DNA of 64,000 bases from Sphingomonas sp. (GTDB lineage: Bacteria > Pseudomonadota > Alphaproteobacteria > Sphingomonadales > Sphingomonadaceae), in contig NZ_JAIXHL010000021.1 in the NCBI RefSeq assembly GCF_030145815.1, forward strand, positions 1 to 64,000. The letters are read 5' to 3'. Position 1 is the stretch's first letter. Each line of letters opens with the position of its first letter. The translations under genes and the position numbers were made by a program. Shown piece by piece: positions 17,238 to 24,486 of the stretch. The notes under the pieces are model-generated. The model worked only from the letters and a program-made list of their open reading frames with translations. It was not told where the DNA came from and made no database searches.

Positions 17238-18440
17238 TTACTGATGATCCAGCATCCCCAGGATGCGCTTGGCGATCACATTGTTCTGGATTTCGGTCGA
17301 GCCGCCATAGATGGTCGTCGCCTTGCCGAAGAGCCACGCGCGCACGCCGTGGATCTGTGCTTCGGTAAAGCCCTCGCCTTCCCAGCCGAGCCCTTCCATC
17401 CCCTGAATCTCGATCATCAGCTCGGCGCGTTCCTGGCCGAGCTTGGTGCCGACGGTCTTGAGGATCGACGAGACTTCGGACACGCCGCCGCTCTTGCTTT
17501 CCGCCTGCACGCGCATCGCGGTGAGCAGGAAGGCGCGCCAGTCCATCTCGAACTTGGCGATCCGCGCGCGCAGATCGGGGTTGGCGATGCGCCCCTCGGC
17601 ATCGACGCCGACATATTTCTTGGCGATGTCGGACAGCGACGGGCCGGACATGCGGAAGGCAGAGCCGCCGCCCGACAGGTTCGTGCGCTCATGCTGGAGC
17701 AGGCGCTTGCCGATGGTCCAGCCCTGCCCTTCCTCACCGACGCGGTTTTCCTTGGGCACCTTCACATTGGTGAAGAAGGTTTCGCAGAAGGGCGACATGC
17801 CGCTGATCATCTGGATCGGCTTCACTTCGACGCCGGGCGAATCCATGTCGATCAGCAGGAAGGTAATGCCGCCCTGTTTCTGGGTCTTGTCGGTGCGGAC
17901 GAGGCAGAAGCATTTGTGCGCCCATTGCCCGCCGCTGGTCCAGGTCTTCTGCCCGTTGACGACATAATGGTCGCCCTTGTCCTCGGCAAAGGTCTGGAGG
18001 TTGGCGAGGTCGGAGCCAGCGTTGGGCTCGGAATAGCCCTGGCACCAGCGCACTTCGCCCTTCGCGATCGCCGGGATATGCTCGCGCTTCTGCGCCTCAT
18101 TGCCATATTCCAGCAGCGTCGGGCCGAACATCATCACGCCCATGCCGCCGATCGGATTCCATGCGCCGACGCGCGCCATTTCCTCCTGCAGCACCTTGGC
18201 CTGCGCCCGGCTGAGGCCGCCACCGCCATATTCGGCGGGCCAGGTCGGCACGCCCCAGCCCTTCTCGCCCATCGCCTTGCGCCAGGCGGCCTGTTCGGGG
18301 GTCTCGTTGGTCGGCCCCTCGACCGCGGACATGCTGTTGTCCTTGCCCTTGAGCGAGGCGGGGAAGTTTTCCGCCAGCCAGTCGCGGACTTCGGTGCGGA
18401 AGGTGTCGAGATCGACCCTTACATCCTCCATTACAGACAT
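17238..18440 (-). CDS. Acyl-CoA dehydrogenase, catalytic-type subunit
   Basis: A 400-residue FAD-dependent acyl-CoA dehydrogenase. It shows the flavin motif YSEPNAGSDLANLQT (about 136-150), YVVNGQKTWTSGGQWA, and the C-terminal TTIYGGSTEIQNNVIAKRILGM. The position of the classical catalytic Glu is Gly379 (YGGST), but Glu251 in LLQHERTNLSG sits where isovaleryl-CoA dehydrogenase and related enzymes keep their base, so the protein is probably active. With the following short ACAD it may form a heterotetramer as in steroid or bulky side-chain oxidation. The ATG follows GAGGAGAGAAG. Two copies of an 11-bp motif lie 53-101 bp upstream and recur before the neighbouring MFS gene. Confidence 0.9.
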   Translation of the reverse strand: MSVMEDVRVDLDTFRTEVRDWLAENFPASLKGKDNSMSAVEGPTNETPEQAAWRKAMGEKGWGVPTWPAEYGGGGLSRAQAKVLQEEMARVGAWNPIGGMGVMMFGPTLLEYGNEAQKREHIPAIAKGEVRWCQGYSEPNAGSDLANLQTFAEDKGDHYVVNGQKTWTSGGQWAHKCFCLVRTDKTQKQGGITFLLIDMDSPGVEVKPIQMISGMSPFCETFFTNVKVPKENRVGEEGQGWTIGKRLLQHERTNLSGGGSAFRMSGPSLSDIAKKYVGVDAEGRIANPDLRARIAKFEMDWRAFLLTAMRVQAESKSGGVSEVSSILKTVGTKLGQERAELMIEIQGMEGLGWEGEGFTEAQIHGVRAWLFGKATTIYGGSTEIQNNVIAKRILGMLDHQ

Positions 18441-18492
18441 CTTCTCTCCTCAAAATTCACAGCGGCCCGTGGCTCCACGGCGCATTCTTCAG

Positions 18493-18541
18493 CGACATGT
18501 TCACTTGTGTTCACGTTGCGCGAAATTCTTCGACATGTTCG
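18493..18541. promoter_or_regulatory. Two direct copies of CGACATGTTC(G/A) upstream of the ACAD operon
   Basis: Sites at 18493-18503 (CGACATGTTCA) and 18531-18541 (CGACATGTTCG), 38 bp apart start to start. The same 11-mer appears in inverse orientation at 20251-20261 before the next MFS gene. Spacing near four helical turns fits cooperative binding of one regulator. Evidence is the repetition at gene starts; the protein is unknown. Confidence 0.5.
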
Positions 18542-18656
18542 CTTTCGACCATTTCCAACCTCTCGGCCTTGGGCCGTTTGCATGCACCGTCAAAGCGACT
18601 CCCACGACCATCAATTTGAATTTGCGGTATGGCTCGATGCCCGTCAATACCCCCGA

Positions 18657-20168
18657 TCACCGCGCCGGGCCGAGCAATGCCGAATTGTCCATCTCCAACG
18701 CCCGCGCCTCGGCTTCGCGCGCCTTCAGCGCGGCTACATTGGCTTCATGTTTCGCCTTGGTGATCGGGTAGAAGAGCAGGATCAGCGCGCCGAGCGTCCA
18801 CAGGCCGATCGAACAGGGGATGTAGTGGATGACGAGGCTGCGGATCGCCTCCTCGCTCACCGCCCCCGGCGCGGGCTTGGCGGGGAAATCGGACCAGACC
18901 AGCAACCGGCCGGCGAGGAAGATGCCGATCGCGGTCGAGCATTGCTGCATGAAGCTCGACGCGGCGAAGAACACCCCCGCCTCATGCCGCCCGGTCATCA
19001 CCGCGCTGTCCTCGACCACGTCCGCCAGCATCGAGCTGGTGTTGATCAGCGAGATCGCCACCATCGCGCCGTAAATCGCGCCGATCGCGAACAGGGTCGG
19101 CACCAGCAGCGCATCGCCGGGCACGAAGAACCAGCCGAGATAGGACAGCAGCAGCGGCGACAGCCCGATCGCGACGCCGACGACGGCAAAGACCATCGAG
19201 CTCGCCCGCTTGCCGATCCATGCCGACATGATCGGCGCAAGCGGCGCGGCGATGGTCGCGGCGACGAGGCTGTCGATCGTCAGGATCGCGAGCTGGGTCG
19301 CGGTGAGTTCGAAGAGGTAGGTTCCGAAGAACAAATTGGTCGCGCTGTAGAGCCCGATCGCGGAAAATTTCAGCACACCGAAGCCGAAGATCGCGAGGAA
19401 TGCGCGGTTCTTGAGCGCGGTCCCCATCTCGCGCAAATGGCCGAGCAGCGGCGTGCGCTCGGTCCGCACCTCGGCCTGGCGCAGATAGGGAATGCGGTTG
19501 TGCGTACCGATGCCGCAGATCAGGATCACCGCGAGGATGGTGAGCGCGCCCGCAATAGCAAAGCCGGGATAGCCATCGGGGTTGAGCTGGCCGCGTGGAT
19601 ATTCGGGCGTCGCGGCAAAGAAGGTCAGCAGGCAGAGCGTGGTAAAGCCATAGGTTCCGGCATAGCCGAACCACCAGCGCAGGCTGAATAGCTTGGTGCG
19701 CTCGCGATAATCGTCGGTCATCTCCGGCGTCATCGCCGAGGTCGCGATCTCGAACGCACTGATCGACATGCGGGTGAGCGAGGCAGTGGCGAAAATCCAC
19801 ACGCCCATCTGGAAATCGGTGAGGCCCGCGGGCGGAAACCAGGCGAGCAGGAAGAACAAAGCGGTCGGGAATGCCGCGCCATAGATGAACGGATGGCGAC
19901 GGCCCCAGCGGCTGCGCGTCAGGTCCGACCAGCGCCCGATCAGCGGATCGGCAACCGCATCGACTAGCAGGGTCAGCGCGACTGCGGCCGAGACGATGCC
20001 TGCGGGAACGCCGATGATCTGGCTGTAGAAAAAGAGCAGATAGGTGGTGAAGGCGGCGTTCTTGATGCCATTGGCGATGGCCCCGGTGCCATAGCTGACC
20101 CGCGTGGCGAACGTGATCCGCGGTGTGCCGCGCTCCGCGCCCACGCCTCCATCCAGCATCGTCGCCAT
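18657..20168 (-). CDS. MFS transporter, GPH (MelB-like) symporter family
   Basis: A 503-residue, twelve-helix transporter. The GPH signature is clear: VDAVADPLIGRWSDLTRSRWGRRHPFIYGAAFP in helices 2-3, and the AFEIATSAMTPEMTDDYRERTKLFSLRWWFGYAG loop. Members carry sugars or other small organic solutes with a cation, but many sphingomonad members sit in lipid-acid clusters with unknown substrate. I choose ATG 20168, seven bases after GGAGG, over ATG 20174, which the Shine-Dalgarno abuts. Its end is 216 bp from the ACAD start; both promoters share an 11-bp motif, so co-regulation is likely. Confidence 0.9.
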   Translation of the reverse strand: MATMLDGGVGAERGTPRITFATRVSYGTGAIANGIKNAAFTTYLLFFYSQIIGVPAGIVSAAVALTLLVDAVADPLIGRWSDLTRSRWGRRHPFIYGAAFPTALFFLLAWFPPAGLTDFQMGVWIFATASLTRMSISAFEIATSAMTPEMTDDYRERTKLFSLRWWFGYAGTYGFTTLCLLTFFAATPEYPRGQLNPDGYPGFAIAGALTILAVILICGIGTHNRIPYLRQAEVRTERTPLLGHLREMGTALKNRAFLAIFGFGVLKFSAIGLYSATNLFFGTYLFELTATQLAILTIDSLVAATIAAPLAPIMSAWIGKRASSMVFAVVGVAIGLSPLLLSYLGWFFVPGDALLVPTLFAIGAIYGAMVAISLINTSSMLADVVEDSAVMTGRHEAGVFFAASSFMQQCSTAIGIFLAGRLLVWSDFPAKPAPGAVSEEAIRSLVIHYIPCSIGLWTLGALILLFYPITKAKHEANVAALKAREAEARALEMDNSALLGPAR

Positions 20169-20250
20169 CTGCATCCCTCCAACCGCCGTCTGCTGCGGCT
20201 GTTTAGAAGGTGCGGTATGGGCGACGCTACGTCAAGCCGCGATCGCGAAT

Positions 20251-20261
20251 CGAACATGTCG
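20251..20261. promoter_or_regulatory. Inverse copy of the 11-bp motif (CGAACATGTCG)
   Basis: An exact reverse complement of the site at 18531-18541. It lies 83 bp upstream of the GPH transporter start and in the shared gap with the divergent drug-type MFS gene. Confidence 0.5.
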
Positions 20262-20355
20262 CGGGACTTCGCGCCATTTGTCGCAACATGATGAGGACAT
20301 TTGCGCAGCGGGAATGGCAGCAAGTGCATCGTGGTGGCCGGGACGACGAAGGGTT

Positions 20356-20370
20356 GAAGCAACATGCTTC
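20356..20370. promoter_or_regulatory. GAAGCA-ACA-TGCTTC palindrome
   Basis: Perfect 6-bp arms with a 3-bp centre, 50 bp upstream of the TetA-like MFS start. A compact palindrome at this distance is a plausible repressor site for the transporter. Confidence 0.35.
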
Positions 20371-20419
20371 CGTGCTGCCGGGATCGGTTCTACAAATACG
20401 TCGAACGGGGGACAGGGGC

Positions 20420-21637
20420 ATGAAGTTCGGACATCGCGCGGTTCCGATCGCGCTGGCGGCGGTGCTGATCGATGCGATCGGGTTCGGTATCGTGATCCCG
20501 GTGCTGCCGAAGCTGATCGTCGAATTGAGCGGGGCGAGCCTGACCGATGCGACGCGGATCGGCGGGGCGCTGGCGATCGTGTTCGCGCTGGCGCATTTCT
20601 TTGCCGCACCGATCCTGGGCAATCTGGGCGACCGTTTTGGGCGGCGGCCGGTGATCCTGGCGGCGATGCTGATCTTTGCGATCGATTATGCCCTGATGGC
20701 GTTTGCGCCGACGATTGCGTGGCTGTTCGCCGGGCGGCTGGTCGCGGGGATCGCCGGTGCGGTTTATGGTCCCGCCAATGCGATCCTGGCCGACGTGACC
20801 CCGCCGGAGAAGCGCGGCGCAACCTTTGGCCTGATGGGCGCGGCGTTCGGGATCGGTTTCGTGGTCGGCCCGGCGATCGGGGGGCTGCTTGCCGATTTCG
20901 GCCCGCGCACGCCGTTCATGGTCGCGGCCGCGCTGGCGGCGCTCAATGCGACGTGGATATTCTTCATCCTGCCCGAGACACTCGCGCCCGAGAACCGCCG
21001 CCAGTTCGACTGGAAGCGCGCCAATCCGCTCGGCACCTTCCGCCCGCTGTTCGCGATGACGGGGGCGCTGCCGCTGCTCGCGGTCGCGTTCATTTGGCAG
21101 CTGGCGCATCAGGTGTACCCGGCGACTTGGGCCTTTTATGCCGAGCTGGCGCATGGCTGGGACAGCCGCGCGATCGGCTGGTCGCTGGCGGCGTCGGGCA
21201 CGGCGATGGCGCTGACACAGATTTTCGTGACCGGGCGCGCGATTGCCAGACTGGGTGAAGCGAAGACGCTGATGATCGGCCTGATCGTCGGCACGCTCGC
21301 CTACACCGCCTATGGCTTCGCGACGCAGGGGTGGCAGGTTTACGTGATCCTGATGTTCGGGGCGTTGCAGATGCTGGCCTACCCCGCGCTCAACGCGATG
21401 CTGAGCCGAAGGGTCGACGCCGCCAATCAGGGCGCGTTGCAAGGCGGGATGGCGAGCATCGCGAGCATCGCCGCGATATTGGGGCCGCTGAGCCTGACGC
21501 AGACTTTGGCCTATGGCGCCGAGCATGGATTTCCGGGCGCGGCGTTCGCGCTGGCGGCGGTGCTGACGACGGTCGCGGCAGGGATCGTGCTGGTCTTCGT
21601 CCTGCGGCGACCCCGCGCTGCGGAGCCGGTTGCTTAA
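20420..21637 (+). CDS. MFS transporter, TetA/drug:H+ antiporter-1 type
   Basis: A 405-residue, twelve-helix MFS protein of the TCR/Tet group. Motif A between helices 2 and 3 is textbook (GNLGDRFGRRPVILAAM), and motif C in helix 5 (GIGFVVGPAIGGLLADFG) marks an antiporter. Closest in kind to tetracycline and general efflux pumps, but sphingomonad homologues are mostly of unknown substrate, so resistance should not be assumed. The start ATG at 20420 follows GGGGGACAGGGGC and begins MKFGHRAVPIALAAVLIDAIGFG, the normal N-terminus of the family. The gene diverges from the GPH transporter; a GST gene follows 49 bp downstream, probably co-transcribed. Confidence 0.88.
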   Translation: MKFGHRAVPIALAAVLIDAIGFGIVIPVLPKLIVELSGASLTDATRIGGALAIVFALAHFFAAPILGNLGDRFGRRPVILAAMLIFAIDYALMAFAPTIAWLFAGRLVAGIAGAVYGPANAILADVTPPEKRGATFGLMGAAFGIGFVVGPAIGGLLADFGPRTPFMVAAALAALNATWIFFILPETLAPENRRQFDWKRANPLGTFRPLFAMTGALPLLAVAFIWQLAHQVYPATWAFYAELAHGWDSRAIGWSLAASGTAMALTQIFVTGRAIARLGEAKTLMIGLIVGTLAYTAYGFATQGWQVYVILMFGALQMLAYPALNAMLSRRVDAANQGALQGGMASIASIAAILGPLSLTQTLAYGAEHGFPGAAFALAAVLTTVAAGIVLVFVLRRPRAAEPVA

Positions 21638-21685
21638 GCGACGCGCCACCCCATTTGTGCGGCTTCACGCTGGAGACCCGCGCCC

Positions 21686-22390
21686 ATGATCGACCTGCAT
21701 TACTGGCCCACGCCGAACGGCCACAAGATCACGCTGTTCCTGGAGGAGGCCGGCCTGCCCTACACCATCGTGCCGGTGAACATCGGGCAGGGCGAGCAGT
21801 TCAAGCCCGATTTCCTGAAGATCGCCCCCAACAACCGCATGCCGGCGATCGTCGACCATGATCCGGTGGATGGCGGCGAAGCGATCAGCGTGTTCGAGAG
21901 CGGGGCGATCCTGCTGTACCTGGCCAACAAGACCGAGCGTTTCTTTGGCCCCGAGCAGCGCGACAAGATCGTGCAGATGCAGTGGCTGATGTGGCAGATG
22001 GGTGGACTTGGCCCGATGGCGGGGCAGAACCACCATTTCAACCGCTATGCGCCCGAGCAGATCCCCTATGCGCAGAAGCGCTATATCGACGAGACCAACC
22101 GACTGTACGGCGTGCTCGACCGGCAGCTGGCGGGCAAGCCGTTCGTCGGGGGCGAGGACTATTCGATCGCGGACATGGCGATCTATCCGTGGATCGTGCC
22201 ATACGAGGCTCAGAGCCAGGATCTGGATGACTTCCCGCATGTGAAGCGCTGGTTCGAAGCGGTCGGCGCGCGGCCGGCGACGGTGCGGGCCTATGCCAAG
22301 GGTAAGGAGTTGCAGTCCGGAGCTCCGGTGATGACCGATGAACAGAAGAAGGTGCTGTTCGGGCAGACTGCAGCGGTGACGAAGGGGTGA
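21686..22390 (+). CDS. Glutathione S-transferase-like disulfide-bond oxidoreductase (YfcG/YghU type)
   Basis: A 234-residue GST-fold protein. The N-terminal thioredoxin-like domain begins IDLHYWPTPNGHKITLFLEEAGLPY; the TPNGHK motif is typical of YfcG/Ure2-like enzymes that bind two glutathiones and reduce disulfides. The helical C-terminal domain follows (MQWLMWQMGGLGPMAGQNHHFNRYAPEQIPYAQKRYIDETNRLYGVLDRQL, FVGGEDYSIADMAIYPWI). The family usually has 210-290 residues. It sits after the MFS pump gene and is convergent with the small-gene operon at 22.6 kb across a palindromic repeat. Confidence 0.88.
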   Translation: MIDLHYWPTPNGHKITLFLEEAGLPYTIVPVNIGQGEQFKPDFLKIAPNNRMPAIVDHDPVDGGEAISVFESGAILLYLANKTERFFGPEQRDKIVQMQWLMWQMGGLGPMAGQNHHFNRYAPEQIPYAQKRYIDETNRLYGVLDRQLAGKPFVGGEDYSIADMAIYPWIVPYEAQSQDLDDFPHVKRWFEAVGARPATVRAYAKGKELQSGAPVMTDEQKKVLFGQTAAVTKG

Positions 22391-22399
22391 GGCAACGAT

Positions 22400-22527
22400 C
22401 CTCCCCGGAACGGGGAGGTGGCAGCGCGCAGCGCTGACCGAGGGCGCCCTCCTCGAAGCGATGCCGTTGCCTCGGGCCCCCTCCACCACCCGCTGCGCGG
22501 GCGGTCCCCCTCCCCGTTCCGGGGAGG
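22400..22527 (+). repeat. 128-bp composite palindromic repeat, copy 1
   Basis: Bounded by identical hairpins CCTCCCCGGAACGGGGAGG and CCTCCCCGTTCCGGGGAGG (outer ends are inverted copies). The inside includes GGTGGCAGCGCGCAGCGCTGAC and an asymmetric centre CCTCCTCGAAGCGATG. A near-identical unit lies at 30541-30666 in the opposite orientation, agreeing through the asymmetric centre as well. Located between convergent genes. Confidence 0.85.
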
Positions 22528-22548
22528 ATTTAGAAGACCGTCGCCCAC

Positions 22549-22572
22549 CCCTCTCCCGCGAGCGGGAGAGGG
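22549..22572. terminator. Hairpin between convergent genes
   Basis: CCCTCTCCCGC/GCGGGAGAGGG, an 11-bp stem with a 2-base loop, 30 bp beyond the stop of the minus-strand small gene at 22602. No clear T run. It could end transcription from either side. Confidence 0.4.
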
Positions 22573-22601
22573 CTAAGAAGAAGCGGGACTACGCCAACGG
22601 A

Positions 22602-22859
22602 TCACAGGCCGGCCTTTTCGATCGCGATGGCGAGTTCTTTGGCGGCCGACAGGTCGTCGGCGGGACGGAGCCGGTTGAGCGCGGTCTGCACGCGGCTCTG
22701 CGCGACCTGCAGCGTCTTGTAGCGCGTCTCACGCGCGAGATTGGTGCGCCAGGACGGGCTTTGCCCGAGCAGTGGCAACCATTTGGCTTCTTCGGTTGCG
22801 AGAATCTCGAGCGCGAGGCGCAGGCCGTCGCGTCTGCCACGCTCATAATCATCGGCCAT
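22602..22859 (-). CDS. Small conserved-looking protein, unknown
   Basis: An 85-residue, soluble, mostly helical protein: [19 protein letters not shown], then [30 protein letters not shown] and a final helix. Acidic and basic residues alternate and there is no signal peptide, cysteine or catalytic motif. No family recognised. Its ATG lies inside the end of the DUF2256 gene (11-bp overlap), so the two are translated together as the tail of the GST-SDR-DUF2256 operon. Confidence 0.7.
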   Translation of the reverse strand: MADDYERGRRDGLRLALEILATEEAKWLPLLGQSPSWRTNLARETRYKTLQVAQSRVQTALNRLRPADDLSAAKELAIAIEKAGL

Positions 22860-22998
22860 CCGCTGCCCCTTTCGCGCGGCACCGGTCGGAACAGAACTTC
22901 ACCTGTTCCCAGTCGCGCTCCCATTTCTTGCGCCAGGCAAACGGGCGGGCACAGGCGACGCAGATCTTGGTTGGCAGGTTCAGTTTCTTGTGGGCCAC
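22849..22998 (-). CDS. DUF2256 zinc-finger-like small protein
   Basis: A 49-residue protein starting at GTG ([20 protein letters not shown]) and ending [10 protein letters not shown]. It shows the full DUF2256 pattern: CxxC at 13/16, an [11 protein letters not shown] core, then C36 and C40 (FCSDRC), four cysteines that should bind one zinc in a treble-clef-like finger. The stop overlaps the next gene by 11 bp and the start lies two bases after the SDR stop, so all are in one transcript. Function of the family is unknown; in other bacteria it is found near photolyase-like genes, which are absent here. Confidence 0.85.
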   Translation of the reverse strand: MAHKKLNLPTKICVACARPFAWRKKWERDWEQVKFCSDRCRAKGAADGR

Positions 22999-23000
22999 CG

Positions 23001-23789
23001 TTACCCTTTACCCGGTCTGCGCGACAATCCCACATCAAGATGGGCACCGGCGTCGAGCAGCACAATTTCTCCGGTGATCACGCGGCTGGCGGGGTCGAGC
23101 AGGTTGACGATCGGGCCGGCGATATTTTCGGCATGCGCCGCCAGTTGCATCGGGGTCTGGCTGGCGATGAAGGCTTCGAATTTCTCGAACGCTTCGGGGG
23201 TCATGCGCTCGCTGAACCAGCCGGTGCCGACATAGCCAGGCGCGACGGCGTTGACGCGGATCGCGGGGGCGAGGACGCGCGCGAGGCTTTTGGTCATCGT
23301 CGCCAGCGCGCCCTTTGACGCGGCATAGGCGACCGAGGAGCCGTTGCCGAACACGCCCGCGACCGAGGCGATGTTGACCACCGCGCTTGCGGGGCCTTCG
23401 CGCATGGCGGGGGCGCAGGCGCGGATCATCTGGAACGGGGCGATGGTGTTGAGGCGGTAAATGTCGAGAAAATCGTCGGCGGACAGCGCCTCCAGATCCT
23501 CGTGATTGGCGAATTTGGTCTTGCCGGCATTGTTGACGAGCAGGTCGATGCGACCGAACGCGTCCATCGCCGCGGAGGCGAGCGCGCGGCACTGGGCGTC
23601 GTCGGCGATGTCGGCCTGGACCGCGATCGATCCGTTGCCGAGTTCCGTCGCCAGAGCCTCGGCCGCGTCGCGGCTGTTGGCGTAGTTGATGACGCAGCGC
23701 ACGCCGCGTGTCGCCAGCCGCCGCACCACCGCTGCGCCGATCCCGGTGCCGCCGCCGGTGATGATCGCGGCCATGCCCTCCATGCTCAT
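23001..23789 (-). CDS. SDR family oxidoreductase (NAD(P)-dependent)
   Basis: A 262-residue classical SDR with TGGGTGIG cofactor motif (about 12-19), NNAGKTKF, catalytic Ser in NIASVAG and YAASK, and [17 protein letters not shown] at the C-terminus in place of the usual VDGG. INYANSR after strand two fits NADP or NAD. The ATG overlaps the upstream GST stop by four bases (ATGA). The operon order GST-SDR-DUF2256-small protein, divergent from an acyl-CoA synthetase, suggests the SDR works in the same acid catabolism. Substrate unknown. Confidence 0.88.
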   Translation of the reverse strand: MSMEGMAAIITGGGTGIGAAVVRRLATRGVRCVINYANSRDAAEALATELGNGSIAVQADIADDAQCRALASAAMDAFGRIDLLVNNAGKTKFANHEDLEALSADDFLDIYRLNTIAPFQMIRACAPAMREGPASAVVNIASVAGVFGNGSSVAYAASKGALATMTKSLARVLAPAIRVNAVAPGYVGTGWFSERMTPEAFEKFEAFIASQTPMQLAAHAENIAGPIVNLLDPASRVITGEIVLLDAGAHLDVGLSRRPGKG

Positions 23790-24400
23790 GCTGCAGCACT
23801 CGGGCGCGCGGTGACGCGGCGGTGCCAGTTGTTGAGGCGGGCATGCTCCTCGGCAATCGTCAGGCCGATAAAGGTGCCGAAATCGATCGTGGTGAGCAGC
23901 AGAATGTCAGCCATCGTGTAGCGCTCGCCCGCGACATACGGCGTCTCGCCGAGCGCCGCGTCGAACAGCGCGTGGGCGCGGGCGACGAGCGGGCGGTTGC
24001 TCTCGCCGAACTCCTTATACTGGTTCGGGTTCACCCGCGCGGTGAAGGGGTGGGTGTGGATCCAGATCATGCCGGTTGGGACCATCAGCCGCAGCTCGAC
24101 CCGGCGGCTCCACATTTCGACTTGGGCAATTTCAGTGGGGGTCGTGCCGAACAGCGGCGGTTCGGGGTGCAGCGCGTCGAGATAGCGACAGATCGCGACG
24201 CTTTCGGACAGGCAGGTTCCGTCGTCGAGCTTGAGCGCTGGCGTCTGCCCGAGCGGGTTTACTGCCTTGAAGTCTTCGCTCTTGTGCTCGCCCTTCATGA
24301 TCGACACAGGCTGGGTCGGCAGGGTGATCCCCTTTTCCGCGGCGAAGATGCGGACGCGGCGGGGATTGGGGGCGGGCATCGCCGAATCGTAGAACAGCAT
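23786..24400 (-). CDS. Glutathione S-transferase family protein
   Basis: A 204-residue GST. The thioredoxin-like N-domain has MLFYDSAMPAPNPRRVRIFAAEKGI with the PNPRRVR turn, KAVNPLGQTPALKLDDGTCLSESVAICRYLD (cis-Pro and the SES glutathione-binding motif), then a C-terminal helical domain with YTMADILLLTTIDFG. This is a standard sphingomonad GST of unclear substrate. It leads the minus-strand operon and is divergent from the acyl-CoA synthetase across an 86-bp gap that must hold both promoters. Confidence 0.9.
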   Translation of the reverse strand: MLFYDSAMPAPNPRRVRIFAAEKGITLPTQPVSIMKGEHKSEDFKAVNPLGQTPALKLDDGTCLSESVAICRYLDALHPEPPLFGTTPTEIAQVEMWSRRVELRLMVPTGMIWIHTHPFTARVNPNQYKEFGESNRPLVARAHALFDAALGETPYVAGERYTMADILLLTTIDFGTFIGLTIAEEHARLNNWHRRVTARPSAAA

Positions 24401-24486
24401 CGACCTCTCCTCGTCATTTTTCGAAGATCGCGTATGGCAGCGAATGGCGGTTTCGCATAGCAGTTGATCCGAATCGAGGAGTGGGG

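Noticed and set aside
17244..19691. A long open frame (815 codons) opposite the acyl-CoA dehydrogenase and GPH transporter
   Set aside because: Same reasoning: antisense shadow, no domain, no ribosome site.
20420..21637. Tetracycline-resistance gene tetA
   Set aside because: The MFS motifs fit the TetA group, but no tetR lies alongside and chromosomal sphingomonad homologues are general transporters; calling resistance is not supported.
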